Assembly: GCA_036936605.1 (NCBI GenBank)
Contig: JAUPFV010000003.1
Coordinates: 100,449,278-100,513,277 of the forward strand
DNA length: 64,000 nucleotides
Direction: 5' to 3'
Source of the DNA: Limnanthes douglasii subsp. nivea
Lineage: Eukaryota > Streptophyta > Magnoliopsida > Brassicales > Limnanthaceae
Part shown: piece by piece, positions 55,092 to 64,000 of the stretch
How the letters are laid out: each line of letters begins with the position of its first letter
How positions within the stretch are numbered: position 1 is the first letter of the stretch
Translations under genes and position numbers: made by a program
Notes under the pieces: generated by a model
The model's input: the letters and a program-made list of their open reading frames with translations, nothing else
What the model was told of the DNA's origin: nothing
The model's database searches: none

Positions 55092-58003
55092 ATGTCTAAA
55101 TCACGAGTTTGTATTTTTAAACATAGTCACCAAACTGCAATTGTGCCTTTCACGGAGTTTGAAAGTTTTCAAAGTATCCGTGAGTATGTGGAGAGCACAT
55201 GGGAGGAGCTGGTCACAGGTGACTACCTAATTACCTACTCATGCGGGGATTACATGAATTGTTTCTTTAATGACCAAAAAGATTTTGTTGGTTTAGTATT
55301 ATATCTTGATTTGGAGCATTTAAAACGGGTTAGTTTTCTCATAGAACAACAAGTCCCTGATAAAGGTTTTGGTGATTGTTCTGGTGATAAGGGTCTTGGT
55401 CAAAAGCGTAAACGGCCTAGCATAAGTTTGGGAGAACCATCTCATAATTAACTAATTAGCGGGGAGAGTAGAAACAGTTTAGTTAATTTTGATCAGATAA
55501 AAAAACAACTTTCTATTACTGGTTGGGTTGATGCTATTAGAGGAGTTGGTCAAGCTTTCGAAGAAGGCGCTGCAGGTCTAAGGTTATCTTTTTGTCGATA
55601 TGCTTTAGGGCATGGTTTTTCTTTTAAATACATGCACAACACAGCAAACAAGATCACTGTTTATTGTGAAAATAAATTCACAAGCGAATGCAAATGGATA
55701 CTTTATGCATCTATTGATTCCAGCACCGGCTTAATGATGATCAAGAAGTATGTTATGCACCATATTTGCAGTCCCATTTTCTCCCAAAAACATAAGCGGC
55801 ATAGGCATTTGACATCAGATTTGATTGCGAAGGAAATCCATGATTCTATCCGGATTTATCATTCGTTGACGGCCAAAACCATACAATCGACTGTCAAACA
55901 AAATTACGGTCTAGACATCTCTTACCGTTTGTCATGGAATGCTTTAGAGAAGGCAATGAGGGGATTTTTCGGAGATATTTCAACTTCTTTTAGCTTACTA
56001 AGAGGGTACTTCAAACGATTGAAGAGCCATGATATTACTACAAACTATCGGTTGTAGTTATCAGTTGGAAACCTCTTCAAGCGTTGTTTTATAGCATTTG
56101 GTTCATCCCTTCAGGGTTTCCATTCATGTTGTCCAATGTTGTTTGTCGATGGAACATTCTTATATGGCAAGTATAAGGGTGTATTGCTTATTTTTGTAGG
56201 AAATAACGACAACAACGGTTAGTTTCGTTTTTTTAATCTGAAGGATTATGATGTTTTGTGCAAAAATTATAAACAACTCGCAGCCTATATTTGCTAACAA
56301 TTCCCAGGTAATATAAGTGTTGCAAACAACTCTGAGCATAGCCTGAGAGCTGCTAACAACTCTTTGCAAATATAAGTGTTACAAACAACTCTCAGCACGG
56401 TTTGAGAGTTGCAAACAACTCTTTGTGAATATAAGAGTTGCAAACAACTCTCAGTGTATATTGAGAGTTGCAAACAACTCTTTGCAAACAACTCTCAGCA
56501 TAGCCTGAGAGTTGCAAACAACTCTTTTGCAAATATAAGAGTTGCAAACAAATCTCAGTGTATCTTGAGAGTTGCAAACAACTCTTTGCAAACAACTCTC
56601 AGCATAGCCTGAGAGTTGCAAACAACTCTTTTGCAAATATAAGAGTTGCAAACAACTCTCAACATGTCTTAAGAGTTGCAAACAACTCTTTTGCAAATAT
56701 AAGAGTTGCAAACAACTCTTAGGCAATCCAAGAGTTGCAAACAACTCTCAGGCAATCCAAGAGTTACAAACAACTCTCAGGTAATATAAGAGTTGCAAAC
56801 AACTCTCACGAAACACAAGAGTTGCAAACAACTCTCATAGTACATGATAGTTGGGAACAACTCTTAGTACATGATAGTTGGGAACAACTCTTAGGCACTA
56901 TTGCGAATTGTATACATTTTGTTCATGCTTGAGTGCTATATTTGACCATGTGAGGTACCTTGTTTCAGGACTATTCCATGTTACAATTGGTATCGTTAGT
57001 ATTGAGAATTGTGACAATTAAATGTGGTTTTTAGGGTATTTGAAACCTCATTTGTTGGAGCGCCAAATCATATTTATTTCGGACTGTCATTCTAGTACCA
57101 TTAATGTTGTTTTTGTCTTTTATCCAAACTGTTATCATGCGTACTATTATTTCTATCTCATACAAAATTTGAACACAAAGTTGGAACACACTAACAGAGA
57201 CTATAAAAAAAGAGGTTGTGTTTCTTCCATCGTTTTGCTTATGCTCCCACTCGAGAGCTTTTTAAGGATATACTAACAGAATTTCTATGTGAAGGTGGTG
57301 ACAGAATTAATGATTGTCTTGGAAATTTACCTCTGGATAAGTATGCTCAGGCTTACGTTAAAGGGAAACGATACGGGTCTATGGCCTCTACTGCGACCGA
57401 ATCTTTTAACAATCAGGTCAAAAAATATTGCGGCCTACCCATTGTTGAGTTTATTGACTGGATTAAAGTCTTGCTTATGACTCAAGTTTCATGAAGATAC
57501 CAAAAAGGGTTAATCTGGAGTACTAATTTGGTCCCCGAGTATGAGAAGAAGCTAAAGTAGAATGTTGACATGTGCCGAACTTGGGTAGTACGTAAGTCTA
57601 CTGCAGCCATGTTCGAAGTCTATTCAGATCATGTGGCGGTTGTTAATTTGTTGGATTTTAGATGTTCTTGAAGAGTATGGAAAAAGAGTGTTTTTCATGC
57701 TCTCACACTTTAACGGCAATACAGTCTACCGACCAAGATCCTTTTACTATAATAGAATCATTCTTCACGGTTAAGAATTATAAGGAAAGTTACTCTTTCA
57801 GCATACCGACTATTTTCGGCAAAGAATCAAGCGCTAACGATCATTCGGAGGTGGAAATTCTGCCTCCCAACGTTAAAAGACGCCCCAAAAGGCCTAAGAA
57901 AAAATGGATCCCTTCTAGAGGAGAAGCCTCAACCAAGCAGTTGAGGTGTGGCCGTTATTTGAAATCATGCCATAACAGGAGGACTTGTGAGGTTCCAAGT
58001 TAA
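55092..58003 (+). pseudogene. mudrA-like MULE transposase, decayed
   Basis: Conserved order of a plant MULE transposase, one main frame broken by stops (TAA at 55449, TAG at 56055, others). N-terminal domain 55092-55451. Mutator DNA-binding region about 55500-55800 (GQAFEEG, SFCRYALGHGFSFKY, CENKFTSECKWIL, HHIC). Start of the DDE core with FVDGTFLYGKYKGVLL (first Asp codon 56148-56150). The gap 56230-57020 is filled by palindromic minisatellite. Then WFLGYLKPHLLERQIIFISDCHSS (second Asp), KRYGSMASTATESFNNQ (Glu), a SWIM-like CSCSHTLTAIQ and C-terminal zinc knuckle CGRYLKSCHNRRTC, ending EVPS at 58003. GTTAGT near 56218 and TTTTTAG near 57030 could be splice sites, making the array intronic; alternatively part of the core was replaced. 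Confidence 0.85.
56270..56910. repeat. palindromic minisatellite cluster 2 (dense)
   Basis: Roughly twenty head-to-tail units of about 25-38 bp with the core GAGTTGCAAACAACTC, a near-perfect 6-8-bp inverted repeat with a 4-nt loop, separated by short variable spacers such as AGCATAGCCT or TTTGCAAATATAA. It sits exactly between conserved blocks of the transposase. Confidence 0.85.
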
Positions 58004-58189
58004 AGATAATATTTGTTATGGACAATTCTCGTTGGGTACATTGATTGGTAATATTTTACTTGTTGTGGACAATACACTAAAAAAATTTGAGTAGTTTGTT
58101 CATTTACACATATTGCTCTTGTTTGTATTACAATAATGAAATGTGAGGTGTTTGCTTAATAAAGTTAGTTTTCCCAAACAAATCTTAGG

Positions 58190-58640
58190 AACATAGTTTC
58201 AAACAACTCTCGGCATAGTCTGAGAGTTGCAAACAATTCGCATGTACTATTGAGAATTGTTTGCAATATCTGGGTATAATATTGCAAACAACTCTTAGGT
58301 ATTACTGAGAGTTGTTTGCAACTACTAGGGTGCGAATTGTTTCACATACATATATAAGGATGCGAATTGTTTGCATGTCCTTCCCAACTTATAGAGTTAC
58401 ATACAACTCTCAGGATATAAAATTGCAAACAACTCCTGACTTATAGAGTTGCATACAACTCTCAGGATATGAAATTGCAAACAAGTCGCGACTTATGCTA
58501 CTGAGAATTGTTTACAACCATCTGTGCATAATATTGCAAACAACTCTCATGTATTAATGAGAGTTGTTTGCAACTACTAGGGTGCGAATTGTTTCACATA
58601 CATATATGAGGATGCAAATTGTTTGCATGTCCTTCCCCTG
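58190..58640. repeat. palindromic minisatellite cluster 3
   Basis: Units of the same core in both orientations (GAGTTGTTTGCAACT, GAGTTGCAAACAATTC), between the transposase end and the acidic ORF. Confidence 0.75.
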
Positions 58641-58912
58641 AGTCTGTATAACAGAGGAATGCGAATTATTTGTATATAAGTTTGTGATAGTTGTTTGAAA
58701 ATATATTAAGAGATTTATTTGTCAAGGTGACCTGAGATTTGTTTGCAAAATAAAAATAATTCATAAAAAATTTACATTGATTAAAAGTTTATACCAAAAA
58801 GAGATTACATAGCCATAACGGGCTTCATGCACTACCTACTTAGAAATAAACACTACCGTATTTCGTGTTTGTTAGTTTGCATTCAAAATAAAATAAACAG
58901 AAGCAATGACTA

Positions 58913-59272
58913 TCAGTCATCACTAGAGGATTCTTCGCCTTCTTCCTCCTTTTCATGCTCATCATCAACATCTCTATTATGTTCTTCCTCCTTATTATCT
59001 ACCTCCATCTGATGGCCCTCCCCCGATGGACCAACATTTTCCTCCTCCACGTCCTCCCTCTTCATTTTACTATTTGGAACCTCTGTTGACTGAGATGCAG
59101 CAATCAGGGGAACCACTTTTACTAGTCCAGAGTCAGCAAAGAAGTAATCCTCGATATCAAAGTCCATTATAGAGACTGAGCTGTTTGGTGGTTCTGTCGG
59201 AGTGATTAAGCCGGAGCTTCTGTTGGTGGTTATGGAAGACCATGAGTCACTTAAAGAACCAGAGCTAGACAT
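58913..59272 (-). CDS. small acidic protein of MULE E, 119 aa
   Basis: Unbroken ORF starting MSSSGSLSDSWSS. Ser/Thr-rich N-terminus, a short hydrophobic middle (LVKVVPLIAA, about 50-59), then a very acidic C-terminal half (KREDVEEENV..., EEEHNRDVDDEHEKEEEGEESSSDD). A TATA box CTATAAATAA lies on the coding strand about 75-80 bp upstream (near 59350). No known family recognised. It lies between the two relic genes of the MULE, in the Ulp1-gene orientation. Intact while its neighbours are broken, but low complexity makes the coding call uncertain. Confidence 0.5.
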   Translation of the reverse strand: MSSSGSLSDSWSSITTNRSSGLITPTEPPNSSVSIMDFDIEDYFFADSGLVKVVPLIAASQSTEVPNSKMKREDVEEENVGPSGEGHQMEVDNKEEEHNRDVDDEHEKEEEGEESSSDD

Positions 59273-60119
59273 GGTGATTGGAAGTTGAAAATGTTATGAG
59301 TTTTTGAAATATAGAGTTTGTTTTTAAATTAGCCTCTGGTTACTATTATTTATAGGCATGGATTGAGTCTTAATGAGGTGATGGCTATATTAATTATTAC
59401 ATAGCCTCTTTTATCCAATCAACAATTAATGGGTTGTTTTGATTAGATGGTTTTTTGTGTGTTAAATGCACTTAACGGTTACCAAGACAGACGTCATAGT
59501 CTGTTTGTATTATTTGGGATGTTTTCTAATTATTTAGTATATATCAGGATATGATGCGAACTGTTAGGTGTAGTTTACTCCTGAGAATTGTGTAGAAGTA
59601 GTTGTTTGTAAACATTGGGAATTGTTTAGTAGTAATTTTGTTTATTGTATATCTCAAGAAATTATGCGAATTGTGCTAAGTTACCCATTATTTTTTCAAG
59701 CGAGTTCGAAATGTCATACATTGCACATTTCTGAAACAAAAAACTCTACATATACACCAACAATTACAAGGAATATATGTACACTAAAAAATGTTTGGTA
59801 GTGTTTATATCCAAAAGGCTCCCTCCACAGTTTTCGACATAAAAAAAAAGATTACTACCAGTGTCGATTAGTGTTTGGATCGTTTAGGAAATAATAAAAC
59901 ATTTCTGCTCTAGCCTTTGCTACCATTTCTTCACGGTAAGTCTACTGCATGTATCCTTTTTCGATAATACATATGAAAATACCACCGTCGAGGGTGCCTT
60001 GCTTTTGTTGTGGAATCCCTCTTGCATTTTTCACCTTGTACCCATTCTTTGAATGAGGTAAGTATCCTTTTTCGACACAATATTCCAACTGGTTATAAGA
60101 ATTTGTGTCAGGGGTCAGT

Positions 60120-60460
60120 ACAAATAAATACTCAGTTATTAATAGAGTTGCACAAAACTCGCATACTCTAGTTGCAAACAACTCTCAGGAAAGTCTGAGA
60201 GTTGTTTGCAACTCTAACCTAAAAGAGTTGCAAAAAAATCTCAGGATAGTATGAGAGTTGTTTACAACTCCAAGGTATTAGAGTTGCAAACAACTCCCAT
60301 GATATTTTGAGTTGCAAACAACTCTCAGGTTATACTGAGAGTTGTTTGCAAGTCTCATATGTAGAGATTTACAAACAAATCTTAGACTGTCCTGAGAGTT
60401 GTTTGCAAATAGAGACGAATAGAGTTGCGAACAATTTGCAGACTATTCTGAGAGTTGTTC
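60120..60460. repeat. palindromic minisatellite cluster 4
   Basis: Units such as GAGAGTTGTTTGCAACTC and AGAGTTGCAAACAACTC spaced about 25-40 bp, between conserved blocks of the Ulp1-like gene. Confidence 0.8.
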
Positions 60461-61399
60461 TCTAAATGTGTTTTACATGTATTCCAAGTACCCCAAGAGT
60501 CTATTAGTAGATAAGTGTCTTGCCAGCGGTTTAGGTGTCCTTGTTGTGTAGTCCGTTGCTTGGATTTTAAGTGGCAGGAATGGGTTCTAGTTTGTTGTCA
60601 TCCTGGCGTCTATATCAATGATGAGCAACGCCCAATGGTTGATTGTATCCTTCGTCTTGCTGCATACTGGAATGAGCATAAGGTTTGCGTCTTTAGACGA
60701 ATTTCTAAAAAAAAACGTTGACTACATTTGTTATTATCTGTCATTTTTCCATTTGATGCTGTATTCAAGGAAGAGTACATTACAACGAGAACGTGTGAGG
60801 TTTTTGTAGTTTATAACTAAACTTACCGTAGTCATGCCAGGAATTTGTATGTAGTCAAATTTCACTTGAGGGAAAGTTTCGCATGAAACTTTCCAATTTA
60901 CTTCTTTAAGCATCTGTAGCATCCAAGCGTCCACAATCTATGAAATGAAAGTGGAAAACGAGTTGTTTATTTACATCAAATATATGAGAGTTATTTGCAA
61001 CATATACCAGAGTTGTTTGACAAGTGGATCTTGTAGTCCAGGTCCTGTTCGAAAGGTAGCGCCAACACATCATTCATTTGCACTTGGAGTCTATAAGAAA
61101 ACTGGGACGTTGGTAAATACCATACATTTGGACCGAGTAAGTCTTCGTTGGATTTAATTAAAAGTATTTTATAGTATTCACGGAAGTCGATCAGGTCAAT
61201 TGTCGGTGTTCTCTTTGGCCAATCGGTGAGAGTTACCGTTGTCTTTGGAGCTTCTACCACACTTACCTATGCATCCGGCTGTTGTGTCGGTGTCAGTAGA
61301 TTAAAATTAGACAGCATGTCATCCTCCTTCAGTGTCTCTTTCTTTGACTTGAACATATAAAATACAAAATAAAAAATAATTTGTGTCAGGCATCATGAT

Positions 61400-61545
61400 A
61401 TTACCAGTTGCAAACAACTCTCAGGATAATCTGAGAGTTGTTTGGTACACCAATCTAATAGAGTATCAAACAGCTCTCAGATTATCCTGAAAGTTGTTTC
61501 TAACTTTGATGATAGATATCCAAACAACTCTCAGGCTATGTTGAG
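61400..61545. repeat. palindromic minisatellite cluster 5
   Basis: TTGCAAACAACTCTCAGGAT, CTGAGAGTTGTTTGGTAC and related units, with variable loops, between 5' pieces of the Ulp1-like gene. Confidence 0.65.
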
Positions 61546-62219
61546 AGTTGTCATAAAATTATTATACAAATATCCAAACACTCATAAAATCCTAAATACA
61601 CACGTTGCAAAATCATTTAAAAATCTGCTTACCACACGATCGGCTACAACCAATGTCGTTGACTGCTCCGGCATACTCTACGGATCTCGTCGACAAGATT
61701 CATTTATCACATCCTCCGACATATTCTTGATAGACCGTTGTATGAATAGATTGTACTCTAAATTATCAATTTCATTTAAAAATGATTGTGAAACTTGAGT
61801 GGAAAAACCATCAATAAATACATTTGATAAATGTACTGTGTTATCGTGCGTGTCGGATGAGTCTGGATCTTAGCCTTCTATCTTTTGCGGTTGCTCGCTA
61901 CTAGTTGTAGAACATCTGCTTGGCTCAATGATTCTGACTTTACGTAGGCTATTTTTTGTTTTTCAGGTACATCTCCGTCTCATTGTTAGTATTCTACCGG
62001 TGCTTCTTCTTGGCTGAGTAGTTCTGACTTCTTACAAGGATGGGCAGATTCTAAATCTTCCAGAGCTACGTCTTGTGCATCTCCGGTCTGTGTTAGCCTT
62101 TCACTCTTTGCCAAGGCGGATTGTTGTTTTTATTGTTCTCTTTGATTTTGCTGTGGCTGTTGTGGCTGTTGTCGGTTGGCATGCTGTTTCATATCAAACC
62201 TGAGTTATTTGGACTAACA

Positions 62220-62470
62220 CAATAATCCTTGAGAGTTCTTTGAAAATGAACAGTGACTCCACCAATCAGAGTGGGTTTATTGAACACAGCTCTCAGGATT
62301 CCATACGAATTGTTTGCAACAACTCCAAAAATAATAAACTGTGAATTATTTGCTTATATATATACGTAAGGCTATGATGCGAGTTATTTGCATTCATACA
62401 TGATGAGGATGTGAATTGTACTATACTACACATGTAGCAAGATGCGAATTGTTCTATTTTGTACATGCAC
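62220..62470. repeat. palindromic minisatellite cluster 6 (degenerate)
   Basis: Decayed half-units (GAGAGTTCTTTG, GCGAGTTATTTGCA, GCGAATTGTTC) just upstream of the Ulp1-like gene start. Confidence 0.5.
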
Positions 62471-63141
62471 GTTGCATGGATCTGGGAAATATGGAAACAA
62501 CACCAAAACCAACCACCTAAAACACATCTAATATACATCACAACACGCACAAAATGATTAACTGGTACATGAAACCTAAGAGACTAATGTGTATGACGTT
62601 AAACCCAAAAACTAAAGTACCAATTACTGATCATAACCACTTCGTTTCGGTAGAAATAAGCAACGTCGATCGTCAAATAACAACAAAAAGTGCTTCGAAG
62701 TCACCATAAACGCAAAAACAAAATCCAAAATCTAGACGTGCCTGGTTACTCTAACTGCTTCTTGCTTCACTGGTCGGCATAGACTTAACGACAAGTCGTC
62801 GAATGGTTGCTGGTTACTTGTTTGAAGGAGTAGATGACGGTGAACGGTCGAAATCAAGTGAAGAAGGGCTGAATTTGGGGTTGATGTCGCTCAGGGTTTC
62901 TCTGGTGACGAAGGGCTGAAGTCGAAAGGTTGGGTGGTTGTTTCTAGAAAAAAATCTTCTTTTGTTGTTGTGGGGGAGGGGTGAAGAAGGGGGGAAACGT
63001 GTTTGAAGAGAAATATGGGTATATATAGTCGGAAGTTATTTTTGTCTATTTCTTAAGTTGAGGTACCAAGTGACACTATCCTAATTTTGGGTACTGGTGG
63101 GTAATTAGGTAGTTGAATGGGTATCTACTGGTACTTTTCTC
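62470..63141. other. right subterminal region of MULE E
   Basis: Non-coding. Ends in the degenerate inverted terminus paired with 51948 onward. Contains pyrimidine/purine-rich stretches near 62930-63000 that resemble the region just inside the left end. Confidence 0.5.
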
Positions 63142-63150
63142 TTAAAATTA

Positions 63151-64000
63151 AGCTAGTAAAATAAAACCTAAATTAAGGGTTCAGGTTTATGAGATTGTAG
63201 CACGATTTTCAAAAAAATTCTTTTTTCACCTTATATACCATGCGAAGCTTGTAAGAATAATAAATACTTTGGATTAAGTCGACATTATTTTACAGCGAAG
63301 TATTACGGATTTGATTCTTTCATCTTTCATCTTAAAACTCAGTTTATTAGAGCTTGAGAAAAAATTTAGCATTCAGATTGAGGTTCCATGAGTTTTGTCA
63401 AAGTTAATCTCATTCATTTGTTTTTTACTGAAATTCGTCATGGGAAGAATATAATTGAGACTGATATATGTTCTTGATAACATGAGACTTTCCATTGATT
63501 TTCTTGATTTATGTTTATTCTCTGCAATTTTATTTGAGTGCTCTTCTTGAGAGAGTTTTGTTTGATAGACCAAAGAAATTTATTCTTCTAACGTTAGACA
63601 TACAATCCTTAGACTTTCTAGGAATGTGATGACGACGAGATCTACTAGAGTTGAGTCTTTAATATAGTCTAGTCTCTTTCTCTATTCAAGGGATTCCTTA
63701 GCAAACCGGTCAACAACTTGATTTTGTTGTGTGAAAATGTGGTTTATAGACGGTCGTGGTTTGAGAAGTGATATGCAGTTTTGATTAATTGAATCATGAA
63801 CCAATGAGCTTTTATGGTTGCAAACATTTTTGTTAGACTAATTGAAATAATTCCAATATCTATATTAGTGATATTTCTTGCATCACAAATCAACAATCCA
63901 CCTCGTAAGGATGACTGCTTGCCATATATTCTTCCAAAAGTAAAAAATTATCATTTGTGATCTCTCAGTATTCCACCACCAGTAGATTCACTTGTTGGTG
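63151..64000. other. flanking AT-rich region, no gene seen
   Basis: Beyond the right target duplication of MULE E. Only short ORFs without family resemblance. Confidence 0.5.

Larger units (their letters stand above)
59942..62192 (-). pseudogene. Ulp1-type C48 cysteine peptidase of MULE E, decayed
   Basis: Minus strand. Possible start MKQHANRQQPQQPQQ (62192), Gln-rich then acidic, with stops. Middle piece 61260-60991 (TVTLTDWPKRTPTIDLIDFREYYK). Piece 60934-60734 begins MDAWMLQMLKEVNWKV. The catalytic His segment is in another frame: LMLIPVCSK..INHWALLIIDID (His codon 60635-60637). The C-terminal catalytic segment GIPQQKQGTLDGGIFICIIEKGY (about 59950-60015) keeps the Gln (PQQ), but the nucleophile of the usual DCG motif reads Gly (59984-59986). 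A palindromic array (60120-60460) separates the His and Gln/Cys segments. Ulp1 peptidases remove SUMO-like proteins. Here the gene is inactive. Confidence 0.65.
51948..63141. mobile_element. MULE E: large, decayed Mutator-like element with transposase and Ulp1-type genes, 11.2 kb
   Basis: Ends pair as degenerate inverted repeats: left GGAAAATTGTCTAAGTACCC (continuing ACTCAATTATC) and right, on the reverse strand, GAGAAAAGTACCAGTAGATA (continuing CCCATTCAACTACC). Perfect 9-bp TSDs flank them. Inside are a mudrA-like transposase relic (+, 55092-58003), an acidic ORF (-, 58913-59272), an Ulp1-like peptidase relic (-, 59942-62192), six palindromic minisatellite clusters and a nested MULE (52060-54010). 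MULEs with Ulp1-like genes are known in plants (Kaonashi/KI-MULE type). Confidence 0.85.
51939..63150. repeat. 9-bp target-site duplication TTAAAATTA of MULE E
   Basis: TTAAAATTA at 51939-51947 and 63142-63150, directly outside the paired termini. Nine bases is the Mutator-superfamily hallmark. Confidence 0.85.

Noticed and set aside
56294..56744. Minus-strand ORFs rich in LQLLYLQKSCLQL repeats as a repeat protein
   Set aside because: They are translations of the palindromic minisatellite; repeat units read in any frame give such ORFs.
60515..60721. Plus-strand ORF with WVLVCCHPGVYINDEQRPMVDC as a gene
   Set aside because: It overlaps the minus-strand Ulp1 segment INHWALLIIDID, which fits the neighbouring catalytic pieces better.

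Overview
This is a gene-poor, AT-rich stretch of a plant nuclear genome, most likely a eudicot; I cannot name the species. It has spliced genes with GT/AG introns, Ty3/gypsy LTR retrotransposons of the Tat type (second RNase H domain in pol, extra antisense gene), Mutator-like elements (MULEs) with 9-bp target duplications, and small foldback elements. Only two clear host genes are present, an RWD-domain protein (39.1-43.6 kb, +) and an NADP-glutamate-dehydrogenase-like protein (44.3-50.6 kb, -). They converge tail to tail. From memory, their Arabidopsis counterparts At1g51730 and At1g51720 are also neighbours. A third, weaker host candidate is a 133-codon ORF at 3980-4381 (-).

Layout: 1-5.65 kb is AT-rich, holding the small ORF and a roughly 115-125-bp satellite. 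5.65-17.3 kb is a mosaic of two broken minus-strand Tat elements, A (5651 to about 11400) and B (about 11400 to 17300), fused at a junction near 11400. 18.8-29.4 kb is element C, a structurally complete Tat element (18809-29364). Its two 512-bp LTRs appear identical, it has an ATGCA target duplication, PBS and polypurine tract, and gag-PR-pol lie on the minus strand. Its antisense gene (19752-22710, +) faces pol tail to tail and has its own TATA box, G-box and TGACGTCA motif, all conserved in element A. 30-36.9 kb holds a foldback element, a Stowaway-like MITE and an old plus-strand gypsy relic (31801 to about 36310) flanked by a diverged 270-bp direct repeat. 37.1-38.5 kb is a tandem family of box C/D snoRNA-like genes on the minus strand. 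It is followed by a divergent promoter (telo-boxes, site II) and then the RWD gene.

52-63.1 kb is one large, decayed MULE (51948-63141, TSD TTAAAATTA). It carries a mudrA-like transposase relic (+), an Ulp1-type C48 peptidase relic (-) whose nucleophile cysteine codon is now glycine, and a small acidic ORF (-). A second, non-autonomous MULE (52060-54010, TSD TTACTTTAA) is nested in it and itself contains a 1-kb foldback. Six clusters of a palindromic minisatellite (core GAGTTG-4 nt-CAACTC) occupy its non-coding gaps.

Most notable observations: (1) an amber stop in a tobamovirus-like leaky context (TAG CAG TTW) between protease and RT, at the same place in two diverged Tat elements; (2) a conserved antisense promoter and gene inside the retroelements, ending near a conserved pair of 16-bp hairpins; (3) the tandem snoRNA family with a guide I could not assign; (4) a GDH-like protein in which the canonical catalytic lysine and aspartate positions read Ala and Glu; (5) the palindrome arrays of the Ulp1-bearing MULE.
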